Assembly (NCBI RefSeq): GCF_020379485.1
Contig: NW_026015657.1
Span: 310,001-374,000, forward strand
DNA from: Brassica napus
Taxonomy: Eukaryota; Streptophyta; Magnoliopsida; Brassicales; Brassicaceae
Reading direction: 5' to 3'
DNA: 64,000 bases
Shown here one piece after another: positions 11,501-21,800 of this stretch (positions are counted from its first letter, which is position 1; each line of letters starts with the position of its first letter). Under the pieces are notes generated by a model. That model did no database searches and was not told the DNA's origin. It saw nothing but the letters and a program-made list of their open reading frames with translations. The position numbers were made by a program, and so were the translations under genes.

Positions 11501-14500
11501 AACTTCTTCATCCCAACTCCTATGAGATTTATTCAACTTCCTGGTGATTCTCCACCACTTTATGTATCCAAATCAAGCTTCTTACAAAGAGATTCATCCT
11601 GGTTTGATTGGAACGACGAAGAAGCTGTGCTATTCCCAAACTGGGAAACTGGAATCACCTGATTTGAAAGTGGGATAACTTCTTTTCGCCAACTCCTATG
11701 AGATTTATTCAACTTCCTGGTGATTCTCCACCACTTTATGTATCCAAATCAAGCTTCTCACAAAGTGATTCATCCTGGTTTGATTGGAACGACGAAGAAG
11801 CTGTGCTATTCCCAAACTGGGAAACTGGAATCACCTGATTTGAAAGTGGGATAACTTCTTCATCCCAACTCCTATGAGATTTATTCAACTTCCTGGTGAT
11901 TCTCCACCACTTTATGTATCCAAATCAAGCTTCTTACAAAGAGATTCATCCTGGTTTGATTGGAACGACGAAGAAGCTGTGCTATTCCCAAACTGGGAAA
12001 CTGGAATCACCTGATTTGAAAGTGGGATAACTTCTTTTCGCCAACTCCTATGAGATTTATTCAACTTCCTGGTGATTCTCCACCACTTTATGTATCCAAA
12101 TCAAGCTTCTCACAAAGTGATTCATCCTGGTTTGATTGGAACGACGAAGAAGCTGTGCTATTCCCAAACTGGGAAACTGGAATCACCTGATTTGAAAGTG
12201 GGATAACTTCTTCATGCCAACTCCTATGAGATTTATTCAACTTCCTGGTGATTCTCCACCACTTTATGTATCCAAATCAAGCTTCTCACAAAGTGATTCA
12301 TCCTGGTTTGATTGGAACGACGAGAAGCTGTGCTATTCCCAAACTGGGAAACTGGAATCACCTGATTTGAAAGTGGGATAACTTCTTTTCGCCAACTCCT
12401 ATGAGATTTATTCAACTTCCTGGTGATTCTCCACCACTTTATGTATCCAAATCAAGCTTCTCACAAAGTGATTCATCCTGGTTTGATGGGAACGACGAAG
12501 AAGCTGTGCTATTCCCAAACTGGGAAACTGGAATCACCTGATTTGAAAGTGGGATAACTTCTTCATCCCAACTCCTATGAGATTTATTCAACTTCCTGGT
12601 GATTCTCCACCACTTTATGTATCCAAATCAAGCTTCTCACAAAGTGATTCATCCTGGTTTGATTGGAACGACGAAGAAGCTGTGCTATTCCCAAACTGGG
12701 AAACTGGAATCACCTGATTTGAAAGTGGGATAACTTCTTCATCGCCAACTCCTATGAGATTTATTCAACTTCCTGGTGATTCTCCACCACTTTATGTATC
12801 AAATCAAGCTTCTCACAAAGTGATTCATCCTGGTTTGATTGGAACGACGAAGAAGCTGTGCTATTCCCAAACTGGGAAACTGGAATCACCTGATTTGAAA
12901 GTGGGATAACTTCTTCATCCCAACTCCTATGAGATTTATTCAACTTCCTGGTGATTCTCCACCACTTTATGTATCCAAATCAAGCTTCTCACAAAGTGAT
13001 TCATCCTGGTTTGATTGGAACGACGAAGAAGCTGTGCTATTCCCAAACTGGGAAACTGGAATCACCTGATTTGAAAGTGGGATAACTTCTTCATCCCAAC
13101 TCCTATGAGATTTATTCAACTTCCTGGTGATTCTCCACCACTTTATGTATCCAAATCAAGCTTCTCACAAAGTGATTCATCCTGGTTTGATTGGAACGAC
13201 GAAGAAGCTGTGCTATTCCCAAACTGGGAAACTGGAATCACCTGATTTGAAAGTGGGATAACTTCTTCATCCCAACTCCTATGAGATTTATTCAACTTCC
13301 TGGTGATTCTCCACCACTTTATGTATCCAAATCAAGCTTCTTACAAAGAGATTCATCCTGGTTTGATTGGAACGACGAAGAAGCTGTGCTATTCCCAAAC
13401 TGGGAAACTTCTTTTCGCCAACTCCTATGAGATTTATTCAACTTCCTGGTGATTCTCCACCACTTTATGTATCCAAATCAAGCTTCTCACAAAGTGATTC
13501 ATCCTGGTTTGATTGGAACGACGAAGAAGCTGTGCTATTCCCAAACTGGGAAACTGGAATCACCTGATTTGAAAGTGGGATAACTTCTTCATCCCAACTC
13601 CTATGAGATTTATTCAACTTCCTGGTGATTCTCCACCACTTTATGTATCCAAATCAAGCTTCTTACAAAGAGATTCATCCTGGTTTGATTGGAACGACGA
13701 AGAAGCTGTGCTATTCCCAAACTGGGAAACTGGAATCACCTGATTTGAAAGTGGGATAACTTCTTCATCCCAACTCCTATGAGATTTATTCAACTTCCTG
13801 GTGATTCTCCACCACTTTATGTATCCAAATCAAGCTTCTTACAAAGAGATTCATCCTGGTTTGATTGGAACGACGAAGAAGCTGTGCTATTCCCAAACTG
13901 GGAAACTGGAATCACCTGATTTGAAAGTGGGATAACTTCTTTTCGCCAACTCCTATGAGATTTATTCAACTTCCTGGTGATTCTCCACCACTTTATGTAT
14001 CCAAATCAAGCTTCTCACAAAGTGATTCATCCTGGTTTGATTGGAACGACGATGAAGCTGTGCTATTCCCAAACTGGGAAACTGGAATCACCTGATTTGA
14101 AAGTGGGATAACTTCTTCATCCCAACTCCTATGAGATTTATTCAACTTCCTGGTGATTCTCCACCACTTTATGTATCCAAATCAAGCTTCTTACAAAGAG
14201 ATTCATCCTGGTTTGATTGGAACGACGAAGAAGCTGTGCTATTCCCAAACTGGGAAACTGGAATCACCTGATTTGAAAGTGGGATAACTTCTTTTCGCCA
14301 ACTCCTATGAGATTTATTCAACTTCCTGGTGATTCTCCACCACTTTATGTATCCAAATCAAGCTTCTCACAAAGTGATTCATCCTGGTTTGATTGGAACG
14401 ACGATGAAGCTGTGCTATTCCCAAACTGGGAAACTGGAATCACCTGATTTGAAAGTGGGATAACTTCTTCATGCCAACTCCTATGAGATTTATTCAACTT

Positions 14501-14630
14501 CCTGGTGATTCTCCACCACTTTATGTATCCAAATCAAGCTTCTCACAAAGTGATTCATCCTGGTTTGATTGGAACGACAGAGAAGCTGTCCTATTCCCAA
14601 ACTGGGAAACTGGAATCACCTGATTTGAAA

Positions 14631-15010
14631 GTGGGATAACTTCTTTTCGCCAACTCCTATGAGATTTATTCAACTTCCTGGTGATTCTCCACAACTTTAT
14701 GTATCCAAATCAAGCTTCTCACAAAGTGATTCATCCTGGTTTGATGGGAACGACGATGAAGCTGTGCTATTCCCAAACTGGGAAACTGGAATCACCTGAT
14801 TTGAAAGTGGGATAACTTCTTCATCCCAACTCCTATGAGATTTATTCAACTTCCTGGTGATTCTCCACCACTTAATGTATCCAAATCAAGCTTCTCACAA
14901 AGTGATTCATCCTGTTTTGATTGGAACGACGATGAAGCTGTGCTATTCCCAAACTGGGAAACTGGAATCACCTGATTTGAAAGTGGGATAACTTCTTCAC
15001 GCCAACTCCT
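14631..15010. repeat. Right copy of the duplicated satellite block
   Basis: The same rare variants as 5161-5540, at 14691, 14872 and 14912. It lies near the right end of array 1, while its partner lies at the left end. Confidence 0.8.
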
Positions 15011-16030
15011 ATGAGATTTATTCAACTTCCTGGTGATTCTCCACCACTTTATGTATCAAATAAAGCTTCTCACAAAGTGATTCATCCTGGTTTGATTGGA
15101 ACGACGAAGAAGCTGTGCTATTCCCAAACTGGGAAACTGGAATCACCTGATTTGAAAGTGGGATAACTTCTTCATCCCAACTCCTATGAGATTTATTCAA
15201 CTTCCTGGTCATTCTCCACCACTTTATGTATCCAAATCAAGCTTCTCACAAAGTGATTCATCCTGGTTTGATTGGAACGACGAAGAAGCTGTGCTATTCC
15301 CAAACTGGGAAACTGGAATCACCTGATTTGAAAGTGGGATAACTTCTTCATCCCAACTCCTATGAGATTTATTCAACTTCCTGGTGATTCTCCACCACTT
15401 TATGTATCCAAATCAACCTTCTCACAAAGTGATTCATCCTGGTTTGATTGGAACGACGATGAAGTTGTGCTATTCCCAAACTGGGAAACTGGAATCACCT
15501 GATTTGAAAGTGGGATAACTTCTTCATGCCAACTCCTATGAGATTTATTCAACTTCCTGGTGATTCTCCACCACTTTATGTATCCAAATCAAGCTTCTTA
15601 CAAAGAGATTCACCCTGGTTTGATTGGAATGACGAAGAAGCTGTGCTATTCCCAAACTGGGAAACTGGAATCACCTGATTTGAAAGTGGGATAACTTCTT
15701 CATCCCAACTCCTATGAGATTTATTCAACATCCTGGTCATTCTCCACCACTTTATGTATCCAAATCAAGCTTCTTACAAAGAGATTCATCCTGGTTTCAT
15801 TGGAACGACGAAGAAGCTGTGCTATTCCCAAACTGGGAAACTGGAATCACCTGATTTGAAAGTGGGATAACTTCTTCATCCCAACTCCTATGAGATTTAT
15901 TCTACTTCCTGGTGATTCTCCACCTCTTTATGTTAAGATGAGGAGAGTTAAGTGAAGAAGGAAGATGAGGCTTGAGTAGAATGAGGATAAGGAAGGCTAG
16001 GAAGGTTTTGGAGCTTTGGGATCAACCAGT

Positions 16031-16066
16031 CCGTACAAGGCCGTACATGACCGTACCATCCGTACC
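16031..16066 (+). promoter_or_regulatory. Phased CCGTAC cluster (SBP-box-like) in B 5' LTR
   Basis: CCGTAC begins at 16031, 16041, 16051 and 16060, about one helical turn apart. CGTAC is the core recognised by plant SBP/SPL transcription factors. Binding is inferred. The 3' LTR has the same cluster at 27410-27455, with two sites changed to TGTAC. Confidence 0.5.
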
Positions 16067-16352
16067 AGATGGGATCAACCAAAGCTCAACCAAACCTTAC
16101 CTGAAGTTACCCGAGTTACTTAAGTAAAGAGGAGAAGTTACCTTAGCCTTTGTGGGATGGATCAGACCGTGGGAAAGGATAAGGAAGAGTCTTGGACAGG
16201 CTGTCACAGCTGGAAAGTGAAAGCAAAAGGCATCAGCCAGCTAGAGATGCCTCACACGGATTGCTTCTCTCATTGGATGGTTTTGAATTAGGCATTGACT
16301 CCACATGCTTAGCTTATCCTCTTGTTTACGAAAACCCTAAGCTCTCTCTTCA

Positions 16353-16360
16353 TATAAATA
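16353..16360 (+). promoter_or_regulatory. TATA-like box of B 5' LTR
   Basis: TATAAATA lies downstream of the conserved TTGACTCCACATGCTT block, in the same relative place as the TATA-like boxes of the other LTRs. It is the likely core promoter of the genomic RNA. Confidence 0.6.
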
Positions 16361-16531
16361 TGTAAACTCTCTCATGAATAAGATTAAGCAAGTTATGAGT
16401 CTCTCTTAGTCTTTATTCTCTCAATGGTTCCATACTAGACTCCTAATCTCATTTCACACTCAAATCTCTTCTAAATCACTTCTAGTCTTTCTTATTTACT
16501 CAGATTACTCTACTCAATCCTAAAAGTGATA

Positions 16532-16544
16532 TGGTATCAGAGCC
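16532..16544 (+). other. Element B primer binding site (tRNA-iMet)
   Basis: TGGTATCAGAGCC follows the LTR end without spacer and is complementary to the 3' end of initiator Met tRNA. Confidence 0.93.
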
Positions 16545-16778
16545 AGGTTCATAGGGAACTTGGTTTCGTTGGGTTCTTTGAAGATTCAAGATTGAAGCTT
16601 TGAAGAAACAGTTTGGAGTTCTTGTGTTCTTAAGCGGTCCTGGGTAGTCTTTCTGAGTTCTATTGGTTGTGTGAGGCGTTCTTGAAGCTGTGTGGGTAAA
16701 AGGTGAAGCTGCTAGTGTTCACTCAAGACAGTTACCTCAAGAGAATGTTATTGAAGTCTAAAGGGTTCTACATTCAAC

Positions 16779-18113
16779 ATGGAGAGTGGGATGAACATGA
16801 ACATGAAGGTGGCGGTTTGTTTCAAGGGAAACAACTACTTGGTGTGGTCTCGGATGGTGAGAACCACAGTGGGAAGCAAGGGGCTTTGGAAGCACATCAC
16901 GCCAGGAGAAGCTCCAAAGCTCATCACTCAAGGAGAGGCTGAAGATGAAGCGGCAAGCAAGGCAGAAGAGAAGTGGCATCAAGAAGACATGTTGGTGATG
17001 TCTGTGCTTCATGCGTCCCTTGAGCCGGCTATTCTGGATGCATACAGCTACTGTGAGTCTACTAAAGAGCTGTGGGATACCTTGAAGAAGGTGTATGGCA
17101 ACACTTCAAACCTAAGCCGAGTGTTTGAAGTGAAGCAGGCTATCAACAACCTTGTACAAGAAGACATGGAGTTCACTAAGCATCTAGGAAGATTCAGAAG
17201 CCTCTGGTCCGAAATGGAGATGCTTAGGCCAAGCACAACAGATGCTGATGAGCTTAACAAGAGGAGAGAGCAAGATAAGGTCTTTGGGCTACTCCTCACC
17301 CTAAACCCGGCGTACAACGGTCTCATCCAGCACCTACTTAGGGAGGATACTCTACCTGACCTTGAGGATGTGTGTGCGCGGATTCAGAAGGAGCAAGGCT
17401 CCATTGGGCTGTTTGGGAAGAAAGGAGACCTTTCCCTTGCAAGTCAAGCAACTCAAGAGGAGGGGAGTGAAGCTCCACAAGCAAACAAGGCTGCGCATGG
17501 GAATTTTGAGGAGAGGAGGTTCAATGGGAGTTGTGATCACTGCAAGAAGCATGGCCACAAGAAGAGCCAATGCTGGATACTCCACCCTCATCTCAAGCCG
17601 GCTAAATTCATGAAGGATCGTGAGGCAAAGGCTAATGTCTCGGATGGTACAAGTGGAGCTGGTACAAGCAAAGGAAAGGAGATAGATGGGCGTGAGGCAG
17701 GTGATGGAAAGTCTCTTGTAGCCTACACTGGAGCACCAAGCAACCGTGGGAACAATGATCAAGAGTATCTAAGGAGATCCGACCTTGATGCTCTCATTAA
17801 GATGTTCAAGGAGAATGGTAACACCTTTGGGTATTCTTTTGGTGCTAGGGTGGTAGAGAACTATGAGAATCTAAGTAGAACTGATAGGATGCATGAGAGC
17901 TTGATAGAAATGGTAAATCAATCTAGGATTGCAAACTTTGCTAGAAATGATCATGCATTCAAACCATCTAGTATCCTTGCGCATATTGCTAGTTCTCATG
18001 ACATTAAGCCATTGATTGATTCAGGTGCATCTCATCATATGATAAGTGACACTAACTTGATTAAAAACATTGTACCAATGAATGGAAATGTAATGATTGC
18101 TAATGGAGATAAG
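16779..18113 (+). pseudogene. Element B Gag and protease N-terminal part, interrupted by D
   Basis: The frame starts MESGMNMNMKVAV, matching the E start, and encodes the capsid-type gag (LVWSRMVRTTVG; EFTKHLGRFRSLWSE) and a zinc knuckle CDHCKKHGHKKSQCW (CX2CX4HX4C) that binds genomic RNA. It ends with the protease active site DSGASHHMISD. One residue just before DSGA, present in D and F, is missing here. At 18113 the frame runs into the D insertion; the remainder resumes at 23945. The few codons read into D (to 18143) are not native. Confidence 0.92.
18109..18113. other. Left target-site duplication of D (ATAAG)
   Basis: ATAAG at 18109-18113 is repeated at 23940-23944 on the other side of D. 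Five bases is the usual copia target duplication. Confidence 0.95.
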
Positions 18114-18677
18114 TATGACTTTAGAGAATATGAAAGGTATTGAGAAGTCTAAGAGAGATTTAAGAGAGATTAGAGTGTTTAAGAGAAAGTGTATGAGATT
18201 ATCATGATGAACTAGAGAGAGAGAGACTCATAAACTCGTATGTCTCATTAATCAAGCAGATTACAAGTTATATAGTAAGGGAGAGAGACACTAGGTTAAA
18301 CATTAGGGAAAGCATAAGCATGTGGAGTCAAAGGGGAAGAGGAGCGTCCATTTGAAAGGATCCAATGGGAGAGCTTACACGCTTTGGTATCTTGGCATCT
18401 AAGACCAAGATGCTGTTTGCTTTACAGCCTGGAACAGCTAGAGACGCGCTGGTCTTCTTCCCTTAACGGACTGATCAGGATAAGGCTGTAACAAGGTTAA
18501 TCTCTCACGGTAACTCCACTTGGGTAACTTTAGGATGATCCCCTTTCCCTAAGTGTACGGCCTCACTTGTACGGCCTTGGCTTGTACGGACATCCCTCAT
18601 GTACTGATTCCTTATTCAGAATCCTCTCATCCCTTCATGCCTTCACCTTGATGTCTCTTCTCTCCTTTTATTTAACA
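18114..18677 (-). repeat. Element D 3' LTR (564 bp)
   Basis: On the minus strand it runs TGTTAAATAA to AAGTCATA. It reads the same as the right-hand LTR. GTACGG sites are at 18555, 18569 and 18584, and the conserved U3 block is at 18316-18331. Confidence 0.95.
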
Positions 18678-18686
18678 CTCCCCCTC
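18678..18686 (-). other. Element D polypurine tract
   Basis: Minus-strand GAGGGGGAG sits directly before the LTR start TGTTAA. It is the plus-strand DNA primer site, and the same nonamer occurs at this place in B, C, E and F. Confidence 0.9.
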
Positions 18687-18714
18687 AAGCTTAGACTCTT
18701 GCAAAGCTAAGCTT
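18687..18714 (-). other. Element D PPT-proximal hairpin
   Basis: AAGCTTAG (18687-18694) and CTAAGCTT (18707-18714) form an 8-bp stem with a 12-nt loop. The stem abuts the polypurine tract. It is one member of a covarying hairpin family. Confidence 0.65.
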
Positions 18715-18745
18715 GGAAAGGCCATGAGATCTTCCTCATTAAAAA

Positions 18746-18786
18746 CCTCATCAAAGAAAACCCATTGGGACAAAACTTTGATGAGG
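18746..18786 (-). other. Element D 3' UTR stem-loop
   Basis: The arms CCTCATCAAAG and CTTTGATGAGG (RNA sense, 18776-18786 and 18746-18756) give eleven Watson-Crick pairs. The apex is a short CCC/GGG stem with AAT loop behind a T-rich internal loop. Confidence 0.65.
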
Positions 18787-18819
18787 GAAAAAGAGTGAAG
18801 AACTCATGGCTAAGGGGAC

Positions 18820-21800
18820 TCAGCCACTTGGTGTGAGATCCAGGAGTCCTAGCCTGATGTGAATGGACTCCATGGTCTTCTGTCTCGCGGCTTTGGTAAA
18901 GACATCAGCTAACTGATCCTCACTCCTTGTATAGCATGGCAAGATTACTCCCAAGACAATCATCTGCCTCACCTTGTGACAATCAACTTCAATGTGCTTG
19001 GTTCTCTCATGGAAGACTGAGTTGGTTGCAATGTGTATAGCCGCTTGATTGTCACAATGCATAGTCATTGGAGTTGCTTGCTCTATCTCCAAATGCTTCA
19101 AGATCCCTTTGATCCATACCAACTCATTGGTAAGCTTCAGCATTGCTCTATACTCAGCTTCAGCACTTGAACAAGACACCACTTTCTGCTTCTTGCTCTT
19201 CCAAGTCACCAAGTTGCCTCCAATGAATGTACAGTAACCAGTGGTTGATCTTCTGTCTGCTCTATCTCCAGCCCAATCCGCATCACAATATCCCACTACT
19301 TCAGTACTCTTGTTGCATCCCATCCAAACTCCAAGGCTTGATGTCCCGTTCAGATACAAGAGCAGTCTCTCCACCATGCGCCAGTGATGATCCTTTGGAA
19401 CTTGCATATGCTGGCTCACTTGGTTCACAGCAAAGCAAATGTCTGGTCGTGTGATGGTGAGGTAGATAAGCTTCCCTACTAGCTTCCTGTATAGCTTTGG
19501 ATCATGAAAGGCCTTGCTATCTTCAATCTCCCCCTCACGTGGAATCTTGTATCCATCTTCAAGAGGCATCTTTGCTGTCTTATCTCCTTGTATACCTGCA
19601 TCTTTCAAAAGATCAAGTGTGTACTTCCTTTGGGAAATGAACAATCCTTCCTTAGATCTACACAACTCAATTCCAAGGAAGTATTTCATTTCTCCTAAGT
19701 CTTTGATTTCAAACACAGATTTCAAAAACTCCTTTGTGGCTTTTATACCAGCCTTATCACTACCTGTTATGATAATGTCATCAACATATACAAGTAGACA
19801 GATGATACCTGAGGGTGTAGTGAGAGTGAAGAGAGTGTGATCCAATTCAGACTTCTTGAACCCACGCCCATTTAAGGTAGTGCTCAGCTTGTTATACCAT
19901 GCTCTAGGAGATTGCTTCAGCCCATAGATAGCCTTCTTGAGTCTCAATACATTTCCAGGTTTCACAAGGTGCTCTAGACCCGGTGGTGGATACATATACA
20001 CTTCATCCTCTAGCTCTCCTTGGAGAAAGGCATTCTTCACATCCATCTGCCAAAGCTCCCACTCAAGATTCACAGCAAGAGATAGAACAATTCTTATGGT
20101 ATGGAGTTTGGCAACAGGGGCAAAGGTATCAATGTAGTCTTCCCCATATGTTTGAGTGTATCCTCTAGCCACCAGTCTTGTCTTCTTCCTCTCAATAGTT
20201 CCATCAGGTAGATACTTGATAGTGAATATCCACTTGCTTGTTACTGCCTTCTTCCCTCTTGGTAACTCACTTTCAAACCAAGTGTCATTCTTTATCATAG
20301 CATTTGCTTCATCACCCACTGATTCTTTCCAATCTTCATGTAACATTGCTTCTTCATATGATCTTGGTACACTGCTCTCATCTAAGCTTGTAATGAATGC
20401 ACAATGTTCCTTTGGGTAGCTCGCAAATGAGCACACAGCCTGAGAGGGATGCTTCACAGCTTGAGCATTGTAGTACACTCTCGTGTTTACCCAGTTGGAA
20501 GCATCTCTCTTCAGCCGTGTGCTTCTCCTTAATGGGGCTTGTTCCACCTCCACCACCGTAGGCTGCACCACCGTAGGCTGAACTGCTTCTCTTTCTACTT
20601 CATTTGGTTCAATTGGTTCCACATGATCTTCTTGTATGGATTCTTCCTCTCTTTGTATCACACCTTGACCATGACTATCTGAGTCTTGATCCTCATGATC
20701 TTCAGGCTCAGCCTCATTTCCCCCCTCATGATCATGGTGTGATGGTTCTTCAGCTTCATTCTCCTTTGATGGTTGCTGATCCTGGGACATGTTGATTCCA
20801 AGTCCTTCCAGTACACGCCTAAGACTTGTAGCTCGATCAGATGGTTGAGACAAATCTTCAAGATCTTCCCACTTTCTATCTCCATAAAAGCTCTTATCCT
20901 CCAAGAACTTCACATCTCTAGACACAAGAACTCTCCTGGCTTCTGAATCATAGCATTTGTATCCCTTTTGTGACGTTGAGTAGCCAATGAACATGGCTCT
21001 TGTGCTCTTTGCTTCTAGTTTATTCCTTAGCTCCCCGGGTACAAGTACAAAGCACACGCATCCAAAGACTCTTAAGTGATCCAGCACAGGTTTGCTTCTG
21101 TTTAAAACTTCATAAGGAGCTTGATCTTCCAGGATCTTGGTTGGTATCCTATTGATTAGATAACAAGCCGAGATCACAGCATCACTCCAGAATCTCTTAG
21201 GCACACTTGTATGAAACATCATAGACCTTGCCACCTCCATTAGGTGTCTATTCTTTCTCTCAGCTACACCGTTCTGTTGAGGAGTGTATGGACAACTTGT
21301 CTGATGTAGAATCCCATGTTGAGCTAGGTGACTCTTGAATGCATTGCCAGTATATTCTCCACCATTATCAGACCTGAAAATCTTAATCTTGGCATTATAC
21401 TGGTTAGATACATAAGATTGGAAGTTTTTAAATGCATCAAGAACCCTATCCTTTGTTTTAATGAGTGTTATCCAGGTGTATTTAGATTTCTCATCTATAA
21501 ATGTGACAAAGTACTTGTAATTATCTCTAGATAAGCAGGGAGCAGTCCATACATCAGAGTGAACAAGATCAAAACACTTATCATAGATAGTAGTAGATCT
21601 TTTAAAGACAGTCTTACAATGTTTTCCCAAAATACAAGCCTCACAATCATTATTTTTAAACATGACACCTGGAAACATTAAGCTTAAGGCTCTAACATGT
21701 GGATGTCCTAGCCTAGAATGCCATAATGCGCCTTTACTTAAAACAGAACTCAGCAAACAACTAGAAATGGGGTTAATGTCTTCAAGTACATAAAGATCCC

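Larger units (their letters stand above)
5042..15930. repeat. Satellite array 1: 176-bp Brassica-type centromeric repeat, about 62 monomers
   Basis: Head-to-tail monomers of 176 bp, each normally with one HindIII site (AAGCTT), continuous and in one orientation. From memory the sequence is the CentBr/canrep satellite of Brassica. This array is diversified. Monomers differ at the junction (TTCTTCATCCC against TTCTTTTCGCC) and near the HindIII site (CTCACAAAGTG against CTTACAAAGAG), and in places the two types alternate, giving a 352-bp dimer. One monomer near 13410 lacks about 30 bp between short AACT repeats. Short open frames in it are artefacts: 176 is not a multiple of 3. Confidence 0.95.
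15931..16531 (+). repeat. Element B 5' LTR (601 bp)
   Basis: Runs TGTTAAGATG to AAAAGTGATA and abuts the primer site directly. U3 carries four CCGTAC sites at ten-base steps. A conserved TTGACTCCACATGCTT block is at 16295-16310 and a TATA-like TATAAATA at 16353-16360. Confidence 0.92.

Noticed and set aside
5196..15212. Repeated frames of about 60 codons in the satellite (MNKSHRSWDEEVIPLSNQVIP...)
   Set aside because: They follow from the monomer sequence lacking stops in one frame over part of its length. The 176-bp period changes frame every monomer, so no longer frame forms, and no promoter or start context is seen.
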